This document shows positions 1 to 11,155 of a stretch of DNA of 64,000 bases, one piece after another. The stretch lies in the NCBI GenBank assembly GCA_947846985.1, contig CANTUZ010000024.1, positions 2,935,791-2,999,790 of the forward strand, in the 5' to 3' direction. Below the pieces are notes generated by a model. The model made no database searches. It worked only from the letters and a program-made list of their open reading frames with translations, and was not told the origin of the DNA. The DNA is from Fratercula arctica (taxonomy: Eukaryota; Chordata; Aves; Charadriiformes; Alcidae). Made by a program: the position numbers and the translations under genes. Each line of letters begins with the position of its first letter. Positions within the stretch are counted from its first letter, which is position 1.

Positions 1-690
1 AGAGGTGGGGGTGCAGGGGTGGGGATGCAGTGTGGGTAGGGGGGGTGCGGGGATGGGGGTGCAGGGGTGCAGTGTGGATATGGGGGTGCAGAGGATGGGG
101 GTGCAGGGGTGGGGATGCAGTGTGGGTAGGGGGGGTGCGGGGATGGGGGTGCAGGGGTGCAGTGTGGGTAGGGGGGTGCGGGGATGGGGGTGCAGGGGTG
201 CAGTGTGGGTAGGGGGGGTGCGGGGATGGGGGTGCAGGGGTGCAGTGTGGGTAGGGGGGGTGCGGGGATGGGGTGCAGGGGTGCAGTGTGGGTAGGGGGG
301 TGCGGGGATGGGGGTGCAGGGGTGCAGTGTGGGTAGGGGGGTGCGGGGATGGGGGTGCAGGGATGGGGATGCAGTGTGGGTAGGGGGGTGCGGGGATGGG
401 GGTGCAGGGGTGCAGTGTGGGTAGGGGGGTGCGGGGATGGGGGTGCAGGGGTGCAGTGTGGGTAGGGGGGGTGCGGGGATGGGGGTGCAGGGGTGCAGTG
501 TGGGTAGGGGGGGTGCGGGGATGGGGGTGCAGGGGTGCAGTGTGGATCTGGGGGTGCAGAGGTGGGGGTGCAGGGGTGGGGATGCAGTGTGGGTAGGGGG
601 GGTGCGGGGATGGGGGTGCAGGGGTGCAGTGTGGATCTGGGGGTGCAGAGACGGGGTGCAGGGACGCAGAGGTGGGGGTGCAGGGACATG
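1..690. repeat. 41-42 bp G-rich minisatellite
   Basis: About 16 tandem copies of a G-rich unit of 41-42 bp. The marker TGTGGGTAGG recurs at 31, 121, 163 and 204 and onward. Some units are variants in which GTGGATCTGG or GTGGATATGG replaces the marker. Most units carry four G-runs separated by TGC, AT and TGCA, which fits the G-quadruplex pattern. The array begins before the window edge and decays after about 640. Open frames across it are repeat artefacts, not genes. Confidence 0.9.
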
Positions 691-2869
691 GTGCAAACAG
701 CAGGGAGCAAAGCTGGGGTGAAGGGACAGGAGGCAGGTATGGCGACACCAGACCATGTCAAGAGGGGTGTTTGACAGGACACTGTGGGTGCCCCTGTCGT
801 GTGCGTGTGGGTGCAGAGGGGTGTCTGTGCCCGTGCGTGTCCGTCCCCATCTGGGGGGGGATGTGAGGGGGGGTCCATGTGCATGCTCACGGCTGTGTGC
901 AGGCGTGTGCGGGTCTGTGCGTGGCGGCGTGCGCCCAGCCGTGCCTCTGCGGGGTCGGGGGTCCATCTGTCGAGCTGCTCCGTGTGTCGGTGTGCGGCTG
1001 CGGGGGGCGGGAAGGGGTTGGGGGGGGGGGGAGGGCAGCCGGAGCCGGCCGAGGTAAGCCGTAGCCATGGCGACCGGAGCAGGATCCGGTGGCCCCGCAG
1101 GGATGCTGCTCCCGCCAGGCCTCCCCGGCCGCCCGGCCCCGGGGGCTGCCACAGGTCGGTACCGCCGCACCGGGAGCGGAACGGGCACGGGGACGGGGAC
1201 GGACGGGCCGGGGGGTCCCTCCTGGGCGGCGGGAGGCAGAGCCGGGGCTGGGGGCAGTCGCCATAGCGGGGACGGGCTTTGGGGACCCCCCCCCCCCCCA
1301 AGACAGCCCTGAGGCTGCCAGGCGGTGACAAAGGGGCCGAGGTCCCGACCCCAGGGAGAGCTGCCCTGCATCCCCCCACCCCGCATCCCACCCCTCCCGC
1401 GTCCCCCCTCCCTCCTCCCAGCTCTCCTTTGCATGCCTCCACACCTCCCCTGCCCCCCCAGTTCCCTCGGGTGCACCCACCCACCTCCTTCCCGCACTGC
1501 CCCACATCTCTCCCCACCCTCCGCATCCCGCCCTTTGCATTCCCCAACTCTTGAATCCCTCCCCCCGCACCCCAACCCCCCCCCAGCTCCCTCCCCTGCA
1601 TCCTCCTGTGTCCTTACTGCATCCCCCCCCCAACTCCTCCCTTGCTTTCCATCTTCCCCGCACCCCCTCCTGCTCTAGGGGACCCCCCCTCTAGGGGACC
1701 GAAGGAGCCTCCCCCAGTCTGAGCCGGGCTGCCCCAGTCCCTGATTAATGCCTGGGTGTTGGAAGCATCCCTGCACCCCGCCATGCCACAGGGATGCTCC
1801 TGGGGGGGGGACATGGGCAGGGGGTTGGGGTCAAGCAGCAGAGAAGGACCACGGCTCTTCCCTGCTGCAGGGGGATCCCAATCCCCAGCTGCTTGGGAAA
1901 CTGAGGCACGGGGAAAGTCTCAGCAGCCGGATCAGTGCCGACGTGGCCACCAGTTTCATGTCTGCCCTGCGCCGTGGGGTCTCCCCTTGCTGAGCACACG
2001 CCTGGGTCTGGCCCCGTCCCGGGGCAGGTTAAACCCCTCTTTGCAAGGAGGATGTGTGTTTATTGGCAGCGTAGCATTCCCCGGCTTGGAGGGGACCTGG
2101 AGAGTGAGTGGGACAAGGGACCGAGTCCCATGGAGCCGTGGTGAACCCAAAAGCACCAGGGAAAATGAAACCACCTCAATGTTGAGAGGCCTTTGGTGAC
2201 ACTCGCTTCCACGCGCCAAATCCCGTGCAGGAGGATCTCCCTCCTGCGTGTCCCCAGACCACTTTGGCCAGAGGACCCAGAAAGGAGGAGGGACAGGGCT
2301 GTGATGGAGCTTCGGCTCCCCATGCCGCTGGAGCAGCCTTGAGGATGCTCTTGCTTCACAGAGATGGCTCATGTTGGGGCGGAACCCTCTCTGGGGGCTT
2401 TCCCCAGCCCCCCAAGCCTTCAGCCTCGCCGAGGAGCCTCCGCTCTCTTTCCCATCCCTCCTCCCCCTCCGCCGGCCCCGGTGGCTCCGGCCCAGGGCAG
2501 AACAATGCGGCCGGTCCAAGCCTCCGTGCGGCCCCATTTCTCAGCCAACCCTTCGCCAAGTGGGAAATCCGGGGCAGAGTAACCTAGTTTCTGTGCTGAC
2601 AAGGAGCTTTCTGTCCTGGCCAAGCAAGGTGGCGGGGACGGAGCTGCCCTCCCGGGGCTCGGTGTCCCAGCAGGCGGATGGTGGCACCGGGGGAGGCAGG
2701 TAAGGAGGTGCCAACAGGGCAGGATGCTCCTCAGCCTCGTCAGGAGCGGGCTATCGGGGTACCTCTGATGTGGCTATGGTGTTGGGGGGACCCCAGGGCT
2801 TTGGCTTCGGTGGGTTTCTCGCCCACAGCCATCCCAGAGCAGCCTGGAGTGGAGCCTGACAGCTACAGG
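691..2869. other. Upstream region of SEMA4A, no coding gene seen
   Basis: This stretch holds a CpG-rich patch (about 900-1260), a C-rich low-complexity stretch (about 1290-1680) and unique sequence to 2869. No open frame here resembles a known protein. A good splice donor (GAG|GTAAGCC) follows position 1053 inside the CpG-rich patch. It could end a non-coding first exon of SEMA4A, because the first coding exon of that gene is preceded by a splice acceptor. In mammals LMNA lies on this side of SEMA4A, but no part of it is visible. Confidence 0.5.
900..1053 (+). promoter_or_regulatory. SEMA4A: Candidate CpG-rich promoter and non-coding exon 1 of SEMA4A
   Basis: A CpG-rich segment ends in a consensus splice donor at 1054 (GAG|GTAAGCC). 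SEMA4A needs at least one upstream non-coding exon, because its ATG exon starts straight after an acceptor at 4769. This is the best placed candidate I see. It is an inference from position and composition only. Confidence 0.3.
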
Positions 2870-3790
2870 CTGGTTGTAGGGGCGATGCTCAGCCCCGGGG
2901 GGCTGTTTGTGGGGGTGACGCTCAGCCCCGTGAGGCTGTTTGTGGGGAGCAATGCTCTGACCCATGGGGTTATTTGTGGGGGTGATGCTGATGCTCGGCC
3001 CCGGGGGGCTGTTTGTGGGGGTGATGCTCGGCCCCGGGGGGCTGTTTGTGGGGGTGACGCTCAGCCCCCAGGGGCTGTTTGTGGGGGCGATGCTCAGCCC
3101 CATGAGGCTGGTTGTGGGGAGCAATGCTCAGCCCCGTGGGATTGTTTGTGGGGGCGATGCTCAGCCCCATGGGGTTGTTGTGGGGGCGATGCTCAGCCCC
3201 ATGGGATTGTTGTGGGGGGCGATGCTCAGCCCCATAGGGTTGTTTGTGGGGGCGATGCTCAGCCCCATGGGGTTGTTGTGGGGGGCGATGCTCAGCCCCA
3301 TGAGGCTGGTTGTGGGGGTGACGCTCAGCCCCAGGGGGTTGTTGTGGGGGGCGATGCTCAGCCCCATGGGGTTGTTTGTGGGGGCGATGCTTGGCCCCAT
3401 GGGGTTGTTTGTGGGGGGCGATGCTCAGCCCCATAGGGTTGTTTGTGGGGGTGATGCTCAGCCCCATGGGGTTGTTGTGGGGGGCGATGCTCAGCCCCAT
3501 GGGGTTGTTGTGGGGGGCGATGCTCAGCCCCATGAGGCTGGTTGTGGGGGTGACACTCAGCCCCATGGGGTTGTTGTGGGGGGCGATGCTCAGCCCCATA
3601 GGGTTGTTTGTGGGGGTGATGCTCAGCCCCATGGGGTTGTTGTGGGGGGCGATGCTCGGCCCTGTGGGGTTGTTTGTGGGGGCAATGCTCGGCCCCATGG
3701 GGTTGTTGTGGGGGGCAATGCTCGGCCCCATGGGGTTGTTGTGGGGGGCGATGCTCAGCCCCATGGGGTTGTTGTGGGGGGCGATGCTCA
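2870..3790. repeat. 33 bp minisatellite
   Basis: About 28 tandem copies of a 33 bp unit containing GATGCTCAGCCCCATGGGG and a GTTGTTGTGGGG or GTTTGTGGGGG segment. The 10 bp palindrome CCCCATGGGG occurs in many units. Because 33 is a multiple of three, several frames on both strands stay open for hundreds of codons, giving low-complexity translations. Neither strand has splice sites, a codon bias or a protein match that supports a gene. Confidence 0.9.
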
Positions 3791-4769
3791 GACACGCTGT
3801 CGATCCTCACAGTCAGCAGGAGACTCGCCATGGCTTTGCTCTCACCCTAAAGATTTCCCCAAAGCCAGGAAAGGAACCCAAGCATCCGGGCACCCCGTTT
3901 GCACCCACGTCCCGCCCTGGGCACCCCAGTCAGAGGAGCAGGAGCACCCCGGCTCCCATCCCAGCTCCCTCCGCCAGGCTTCGCTGCCCTCCCGGCAGGG
4001 ATGTGAGGCAGCGAGGCGGGAGCAGGCGCCCGCTGCCCCAACCTGCTGAGGCTCGTCCTCTTCCAGCAGGACTTTCTGGTTCCCACAGTCCCCGCCGGGG
4101 CCACGCTGGGCTGGGCTGGGCCACTGCGAGCCCCGCCACCAGCTGGGCTGGGAGCCTGGCAGCACGGCTGGACCTTGGTGGGGCGCTGGGCATGGGCCCG
4201 CAAGGGTCTTGTGGCCGCAGCCCCCTGGGGCCGGGCGCCTGCCAGGTGCCGATGCTCCAGGGCCGGAGGTGAGCCAGCTCTGTCCTCGCCCGCCGGAGAG
4301 GTAATGCCGCTCGCTGGGGACACGGTGGCCACCTGCAAGGTGTCCCGGGGACCACCCGGTTCTCGAGACATTGCTCTTTCCCAATTGCTTCCAGCAAGAG
4401 CTGCGAAAAGAGCTGCAAGAGGGGGGTTTCCCGATTCCCCCCCCTCCCCCCTCTAATTTTCTGGATTCTCCGGCCACTGATGGAGCTGCACGGAGGAATC
4501 CCTGATGGGGACGGGCACTGTGGGGCTCTGCGGGGGCATCTGGACACCCCATGCCGGGGGGGATCCCGGTGCAGGTAGCCCCACAGGGTGTGGGGACGTC
4601 TCCGGCTGTGCAGCGGGAAGCTCTCAGCCATATTCGGGGCCCACGTGTGGCTTCAGCCACCGGGTACCCAGGGCCCCCCCGCGCCGGGTTGCTGGCTTCC
4701 CCCATCTCGTTTCCGCTGGGTAACACGCAGCCCTGGCAGCGCTCGCCCTAACCCTCGCCCTTCCCGCAG
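3791..4769. other. Unique sequence before SEMA4A coding exon 1
   Basis: GC-rich unique sequence ending in the polypyrimidine tract and CAG acceptor (4767-4769) of SEMA4A coding exon 1. No gene is recognised. Confidence 0.6.
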
Positions 4770-4771
4770 GG

Positions 4772-7700
4772 ATGGTGCCGGGACCCTCGAGGGGTGCATC
4801 CCTGCCGCCCCCCGCCATGCCCACCGCCGCCCTCCGCCTGCTCTGCGGCGTGGTGATGCCAGCCGCCATGCTCTGCGCCGAGCCCCTGCCCCGCGTCGCC
4901 TTCCCCAGCGGTGAGTATGGCACCGGGCTGGGGAGGGGATGGGGGCAAGCTGGCTGGGGAGGGGGACAACATCACATTGGGACAGCATCCGTGCCATCCA
5001 GCGTCCGGGTGGCCCCATGGGCTGCTCTCCATCACAGCCTCCCCGCCTCGTTAGCCCCCTCGTTAGCCCCGCACCGGGCTGGGGCAGCGGGACAGTGGCT
5101 ACGGGGCCGGGGCCGGGGGCTGGTGGCAACAGGACGATGCAAAGGGCTACGGGGCCACTGCGGGGGCAGTTGTAATGGGGTTGGTCGGCACCCAAACGGC
5201 TTTGGGAGCGGGAGCTGGGTGCACCCCGGGGTGCCAGCTCCAGCAGAGCGATTTTAGCCCCCCTGGCACCCAGGGATCTGCCCAGGGCCACCCTGGGTGG
5301 GGGGAAAATCTGCCTCCTCGGGGGGACAGGGCGCTGCGTCCAGCCAAATGGCAGGTGGCAGAGCGAGGGGTTTGGGGGCGGGGGGGGCAGGCAGGAGAGG
5401 TCTGTGCCCCCATGGCAGGGCCGTGCCCGCGCCGCCACTTCCCTTTCCCCACGCAGCCATTCTGAGAAATGCAAAATCTCCCTTTTCCTTTTCCCTATTT
5501 CGGTGGCTGGCAGGGGCAAAAAAGAAGCCTGCGGCCCCCCCGGCTGTGCCTGGGGGCACCGTGGGGGTTTGTAACCCCCCAGGCCTCCACCTTGGGGTGC
5601 TGCATCCCCGAAACGCCCCGTGGCTGAGGCCCCAAAGCATCTCAGGCAGAGCTCGCAGCCCAACAGGGGAAAATGCACCCCGTTTCTTACAGGGCAGCAA
5701 AGGGACATCAGAGGGCGAGGACAGCAGCTTGGGGACGTCCAGCTCTTGCAGCAGGACCCGGAGGGGACAGTGGTGGGGGGGGGAGGTGGGGACCTGAAGG
5801 GGAAGTGGGAATGGCAGTGGGGGGGCCATGGGGGAAGCAATGCACCCCATTTCCTACGTGAGAGGTGACACAAGCCGCAATGGCAGCTGCTGTCGCATCC
5901 GCCCCCGGGGGGTTGATGGTGATGCTGGGACATGCGTGTGTGTCCCTTGGCCCCCGCCATCCCCCTTTTGCTCCTGCCAGGGGACCCTCGCCGGACCCTG
6001 ACCCATTTCAGCCAGGACAACGTCTCCCACTACGACATCTTCCTCCTGCACGAGAGCGAGGAGGAGCTGTACGTGGGGGCGCGGGACCGGGTGCTGGCCC
6101 TCGCCGTCGGCACCCCGGGCAGCATCCGTGCCAAAGCCTCGGTGAGCAGCAGCTTTTGGGGAGGCTGGAGATGGGGGGCAGGGGGGATGCCCTCTGCTGT
6201 GCCTCAGTTTCCCCTCCCGGTCTGGGCGGTCGTGGACACTTTCCCTTCCCTCCGCAGATAATGTGGGGACCCACGGCCGAGAAAACCTCCGAGTGCGCTT
6301 TTAAGAAGAAGAGCCAGGAGGTGAGAGAGCACCATGGTGGGGGGGTCCGGCAGGGCTGCAGGGATGCTCAGCCCCCGTCTCTTGCTCTTTCCCCGCCTCC
6401 GCAGACCGAGTGCTTCAACTTCATCCGTGTCCTTGTGGCCCTGAACCAGACCCACCTCTACGTCTGCGGGACCTACGCCTTCAGCCCCGCCTGCAGCTAC
6501 ATCGTGAGTGTCCCCCCCAACCAAGGGTGGGGACGAGGGGGTGTCTCCAGACGTGTTGTGTCTCAGTGTCATAGAACCATGGAATGGTTTGGGTGGGAAG
6601 GGACCTTGAAGACCACCCCGTCCCACCCTCCCCTGGGCAGGGACACCTCCCACCAGCCCAGGTCGCTCCAAGCCCCGTCCAACCTGGCCTTGAACCCCTC
6701 CAGGGATGGGGCAGCCACAGCTTCTCTGGGCAGCCTGGGCCAGGGGCTCACCCCCCTCACAGCCAAGAATTTCAGCGTGAAGAAGTCTCCCCGCTTGCTG
6801 AGCCCCGCAGCTTCCCCACAGGCCAGAGGGAGTCCGCAGCCATTTCTTGCAGATTTGGGGTTTGCCTTAACTCCCTCCACTGATTTTTCTCCCCTTTTCC
6901 CACAGCACCGGGAGAACTTCACGCTGGTGTCCAGCCACAGAGGACAACCTCTCCTGGACGGGAAGGGCCAGTGCCCCTTTGACCCCCAGCACACCCACAC
7001 GGCCCTGCTGGTGGGTGAGTAACGAGGCCAGTGGCCCCCACGGGTGGGCACCCATCCCCAGGGTGGAGCGGAGGGTGGTGGTGGGGAGGGGTCCTTGCCG
7101 CGGCTCACCCCTGCCCCGTCCCCGAGCAGACGGCGAGCTCTACGCCGGCACCATGAACAACTTCCAGGGCAACGAGCCCATCATCTCCCGCTCGCTGGGC
7201 AGCCGGACCCTGCTCAAGACAGACGCCTTCCTCCGCTGGCTTTCGGGTGAGCCGGGGGATGGTCCTTGGGAGAACCCCCCCCCTGCCCTCGCCCTCCCCA
7301 TGCCGGGGGGTGTCTGCAGCCCCCCCCTCACTCCAGCTCCTCACCCGCCTGCCCTGGCTGTGCCCCACAGCCGACGCCGCCTTCGTGGCCTCCTTCAGCA
7401 TCCCTGGAGATGACAAGGTTTACTTCTTCTTCGAGGAGACGGCCGATGAGTTCGATTTCTTCGAGCGGCTCCTGGTGCCGCGGGTGGCCCGTGTCTGCAA
7501 GGTGCAGGGATGATGACGGGGGACGATGGCGGGGGACAATGGGGGTACCCTGTCACCCCAGGGGCTGAGCATCCTCCCGCTTCCCGCAGAGCGATGTCGG
7601 GGGGGACAAGGTGCTGCAGAAGAAGTGGACAACATTCCTGAAGGCCCAGCTGGTGTGCTCCCAACCCGGCCGCTTCCCCTTCAACGTCATCCATCACGCC

Positions 7701-9827
7701 TTCGCCCTGCCCCGCCGCGACGGCGGTGCTGACTTCTACGCCGTCTTCACCTCGCAGTGGTGAGTCCCAGCACCCGGGGGTGTCGCGGGGGCACCGGGCA
7801 CCCGCGTCCTCCCCATGCCCACCTTGCTGTCCCTGCAGGCAGGCGGGCAGGGCGGGCAGCGCAGCCGTCTGTGCCTACAGCCGGGAGGCTCTGGAGAAGG
7901 TCTTCGAGGGCAAGTACAAGGAGCTGAACAAGGAGAGCTCCCGCTGGACGGTCTACAGCGGCCCCGACATGAGTCCCCGGCCCGGCAGCGTGAGTGCTGC
8001 CCACCCCCGGGGGCCAAGACCCTGCTGGGGGATGATGCTGGTCCCCATGAGGAGTGGGTGTTCTGTCCCAGTTTGCCCTGTGTGCTCGCGCTGGGGTGAA
8101 ATGGTGGTGGCGTCGCAAGCGGGATGGAAAGGGGGCAGTGGTCCTTTTTGCACCCAACTGATGCTGGCACAAGGCAGCCTGGTGGCATGTCCCCCCCTCC
8201 CCGTACCTCAGTTTCCCCAAGCCAGCACTGACTCCTCTCTCCCTACAGTGTTACATGGGTCCCTCCTCTGACAAAGCCCTCACCTTCATGAAGGACCATT
8301 TCCTGATGGACGGGAAGGTGACACCTACCCAGGGGCAGCCACTGCTGGTGAAAACGGACGTCACATACACGCGCATCGTGGTGGACGAGACTCATGGCGT
8401 CTCGGGGGCCACCTACCGTGTCATGTTCCTGGCCACAGGTGGGTTTCCATGGGGGTACACACAGGCCACCTGGTCACCCCTCCTACCCTTCCCTTGTCCC
8501 CCCAAAACACCGGTGATGTCCCCTGTGCCCCTGCAGTGGAGGGTTTCCTGCACAAAGCGGTGGAGCTGCCTGGGGGTCCCCACATCGTGGAGAGCATCCA
8601 GCTCTTCAAGACGCCGGAGCCGGTGAAGAACCTACTGCTGGCCCCGGGGAAGGTAGGGGATGGGGATGACCCAACAGCCCACCCCAGCCCGGCACGGGGG
8701 GGCAAGGGGGAGGCTCAGCCCTGCACCTCTCCCTCCCCAGGGCATCCTCTTCGTGGGCTACTCCGGTGGCGTCCTCCAAGTCCCGTTGGCCAACTGCAGC
8801 CTGCACCGGAGCTGCGCCGAGTGCGTGCTGGCGCGGGATCCGTACTGCGCCTGGCACAGCCTGGAGGGCTCCTGCCAGCCCACCCGCACCGCCACTGCCG
8901 AGGACATGTGAGCTGGGGAGGGAGCGGGATGAGGACGGGACGGGGGATGCGGAGGGGACCGGGATGCTGATGCCACTCTCCCGGCCACAGGAGCATGTGG
9001 GTGCAGGACATCGAGGCGGGGAGCCCAGACACCACGTGCCACCGCGGGAGGGCCATGCCCCGAGCCTTGGGGGCACAGGAGGACCCCGCCGCAGAGAGTT
9101 GAGTATGGGGGGGCATGGCGGGATGGGATCTGGAAGGTAGGACATGGGGGGCACTGCATCACCCTGCTCTCCCCCTCCGCACCCCGCAGGCATCAGACCC
9201 CAGCTCAACGCCGTGGTCCACCTGCCGTGCCCCCGCCATTCCGCCCTGGCCACCTACAGCTGGCAGCAGCCCAATGGCCGTCAGGACCAGGGGGACACAG
9301 CGCTGCTGCCCGACCACACGCTGGTGGTCATCATGCAACGGGGGACTGTTGGCACCTACAAGTGCCTGGCCACCGAGAATGGCTACACGTGGACTGTGGC
9401 CCACTACCAGCTGCAGGACCCCAGTGGGGCGGCCCCCCAGCCAGATGGGCTGGCTGAGGAGGGGTTGTCCTGGGGGTCCTCAGCCCCCAGCACCCACGGG
9501 TCTTACTGGCCCCAGTTTGTCACTGTCACTGTGCTGCTGGCCGTGACACTGGCCGCTGCCGCCTGCCTGGCCCTCCTCGCCTACCACGACCAGCTCAAAG
9601 CCAGGAGCAAGGTGCGGGGGTGCAGCGCGCCCCAGAGCCCCCCATCCCAGCGCCGGGAGAAGGTACCCCTCAACGGGGGGACAGGAGAGCCCCCGGCACC
9701 CGGAGTCCCCACCACGGAGGAGGAGGAGGAGGAGGAGGAAGGCTCCCGTGCTTGCTGCCTCCAGCTTGATGGGGACGTCGATGCTGATAACAACAGGGTC
9801 CGCATCCCAGCGGGGGACACGGCGTGA
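4772..9827 (+). CDS. SEMA4A: Semaphorin 4A, 14 coding exons
   Basis: Transmembrane class 4 semaphorin, a ligand for plexins and immune receptors at the cell surface. Exons: 4772-4910, 5981-6141, 6258-6320, 6405-6503, 6906-7014, 7130-7246, 7371-7501, 7590-7759, 7839-7989, 8249-8438, 8537-8652, 8741-8907, 8991-9097, 9190-9827. All join in phase to give 785 residues (human is about 760). Order seen: signal peptide, Sema domain (about 47-490), cysteine-rich PSI (about 500-548; [14 protein letters not shown]), one Ig domain (Cys587, Trp598, Cys632), transmembrane helix (about 683-705) and an 80-residue tail with a run of Glu. A second ATG at 4817 gives a cleaner signal peptide and a 770-residue protein, so the start is uncertain. 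The exon 13 donor (AGA|GTTGAG) is weak. The class 4 assignment rests on the single Ig domain and tail; the A paralogue is chosen because SLC25A44 and PMF1 follow, as in mammals. Confidence 0.93.
6570..6790 (-). mobile_element. CR1 LINE 3' fragment in SEMA4A intron 4
   Basis: The fragment starts with CATAGAACCATGGAATGG, the reverse complement of a CR1 3' end. It continues through the block matching the copies at 10719 and 27512. It lies antisense to SEMA4A, about 115 bp before exon 5, and has no intact frame. Confidence 0.88.
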
Positions 9828-10570
9828 CGCCGCCAGCGGGTCGGGGAGACTGTGGAGAAGCAGCGGGGTGTGAGGGGGATACGAATGTGAAGGGTTTTTT
9901 TTCCTTTTCTTTTTTTTTTTTTTTTTTTTTAATTTAATACATGTGTTTTAACATAAGTTAACATTATGGGGTAGTGGCGAGGGGCAGCGGGGTGGGACGG
10001 GCCCCTGGGAGCAAGGGGGTGGGATGGGGCAAGGGGGTGGGATTGGGGGAGAGAGGGGGTCGAGGCAAGGACATGGGGACAGGGAAAGGACGTGGCACAG
10101 AGGAGGGACGTGGCCGTGGGGCAAAGACATGGGGCCAAGGGCAGGATGTGGCCATGGGGTGGGGACGGGGGGAGTTGGTGGATGCTGACACTGGTGTGTC
10201 CCCCAGGAAAAAAAACAAAACTGGGATCCATAAAAGCTCCAAAATGGGGAAAGCCGATCCCAGATGGGCTCCATGGGCTGACCCCACGGGCACCCACCCT
10301 GCGTCGCTGGACCACCCCACCCCACTCCCCACTGCCCTGGGTGCTGGGGGGGGACGGCACCCCATCGCCTGCCCCCCGGACAGCTGTGGTGGTGGAGCCC
10401 CCCCCACTTCTCCCCAGCTGCCCCCCCCCGGGGTTGGCCCCTGCTGCTTTTTTGATGACGTTGAGCCTTCTTTTTTTTTTAAGACGAACCAGCTGTAAAT
10501 TTTCCTGCTCTTTGTACATTTGATTTTATTTTTCTTTTTTTTTAATTAAAAAGGAAAAGCTACTGCGTTG
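9828..10570 (+). other. SEMA4A: SEMA4A 3' UTR
   Basis: Sequence after the SEMA4A stop. It contains a T-rich run at about 9895-9930 and G-rich then C-rich stretches, and ends with ATTAAA at 10545-10550 followed by TG-rich sequence. The end point is inferred from that signal. Confidence 0.6.
10545..10550 (+). terminator. SEMA4A: SEMA4A polyadenylation signal
   Basis: ATTAAA about 720 bp after the stop codon, followed by a TGCGTTGTGCTG segment suited to CstF binding. Confidence 0.6.
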
Positions 10571-10718
10571 TGCTGCTGGGTCCCAGGAGCAGCCCGGGGA
10601 GGGCAGCGCCAGGCCCCTCGGTCGCCAGCTTCCAGGAGCGTGTCAGTGTAACGGGGGGGTGTGCACGTGTGTTCCTGTGTGTGCAGGGGTGTGTGTGCGT
10701 GTGCAAGGTGTGCAAAGG

Positions 10719-11155
10719 CCCCGGAGCTGCTGGGAGGGCTGGAGCCCCTCTGCTGTGGGGACAGGCTAAGAGAGCTGGGGGGGGTCAGCCTGGAGAAGAG
10801 AAGGCTCCGGGGAGACCTTCCAGCCCCTGCCAGGCCCTAAAGGGGCTCCGGGAAAGCTGGGGAGGGACTCTGGAGCAGGGAGGGGAGCCGTGGGATGAGG
10901 GGGAAGGGTTTTAACCTGAAAGAGCAGAGATTTAGATGAGATATGGGGAAGAAATTCCTTATTCCGAGGGGGGTGAGCCCCTGGCCCAGGTTGCCCAGAG
11001 AAGCTGTGGCTGCCCCATCCCTGGAGGGGTTCAAGGCCAGGTTGGACGGGGCTTGGAGCAACCTGGGCTGGTGGGAGGTGTCCCTGCCCAGGGCAGGGTG
11101 GGACGGGATGGGCTTTGAGGTCCCTTCCCACCCAAACCATTCCATGACTCTATAT
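10719..11155 (+). mobile_element. CR1 LINE 3' end, about 435 bp
   Basis: Starts near GGGAGGGCTGGAGC, runs through AGCCTGGAGAAGAGAAGG and GGTTGCCCAGAGAAGC, and ends in CCAAACCATTCCATGACTC, the usual CR1 3' end. It is truncated at its 5' end and close in sequence to the copy at 27512-27931. Confidence 0.92.

Noticed and set aside
887..1663. 258-codon minus-strand frame
   Set aside because: GC-rich, low-complexity translation across CpG and C-rich sequence, without splice structure or family resemblance.
1..3790. CRISPR-like array
   Set aside because: The repeats are contiguous without unique spacers, and the setting is a vertebrate genome.
2678..4049. Long open frames (252-361 codons) on both strands over the 33 bp repeat
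   Set aside because: They arise because the unit is a multiple of three. The translations are pure repeats and both strands are open equally.
4653..6020. 455-codon minus-strand frame over SEMA4A exon 1
   Set aside because: It overlaps the real SEMA4A exons on the opposite strand; its open length comes from GC-rich codon shadowing.
5865..7022. 385-codon plus-strand frame through SEMA4A introns
   Set aside because: It reads through clear GT-AG introns and a CR1 copy. Only the spliced exons make a semaphorin.
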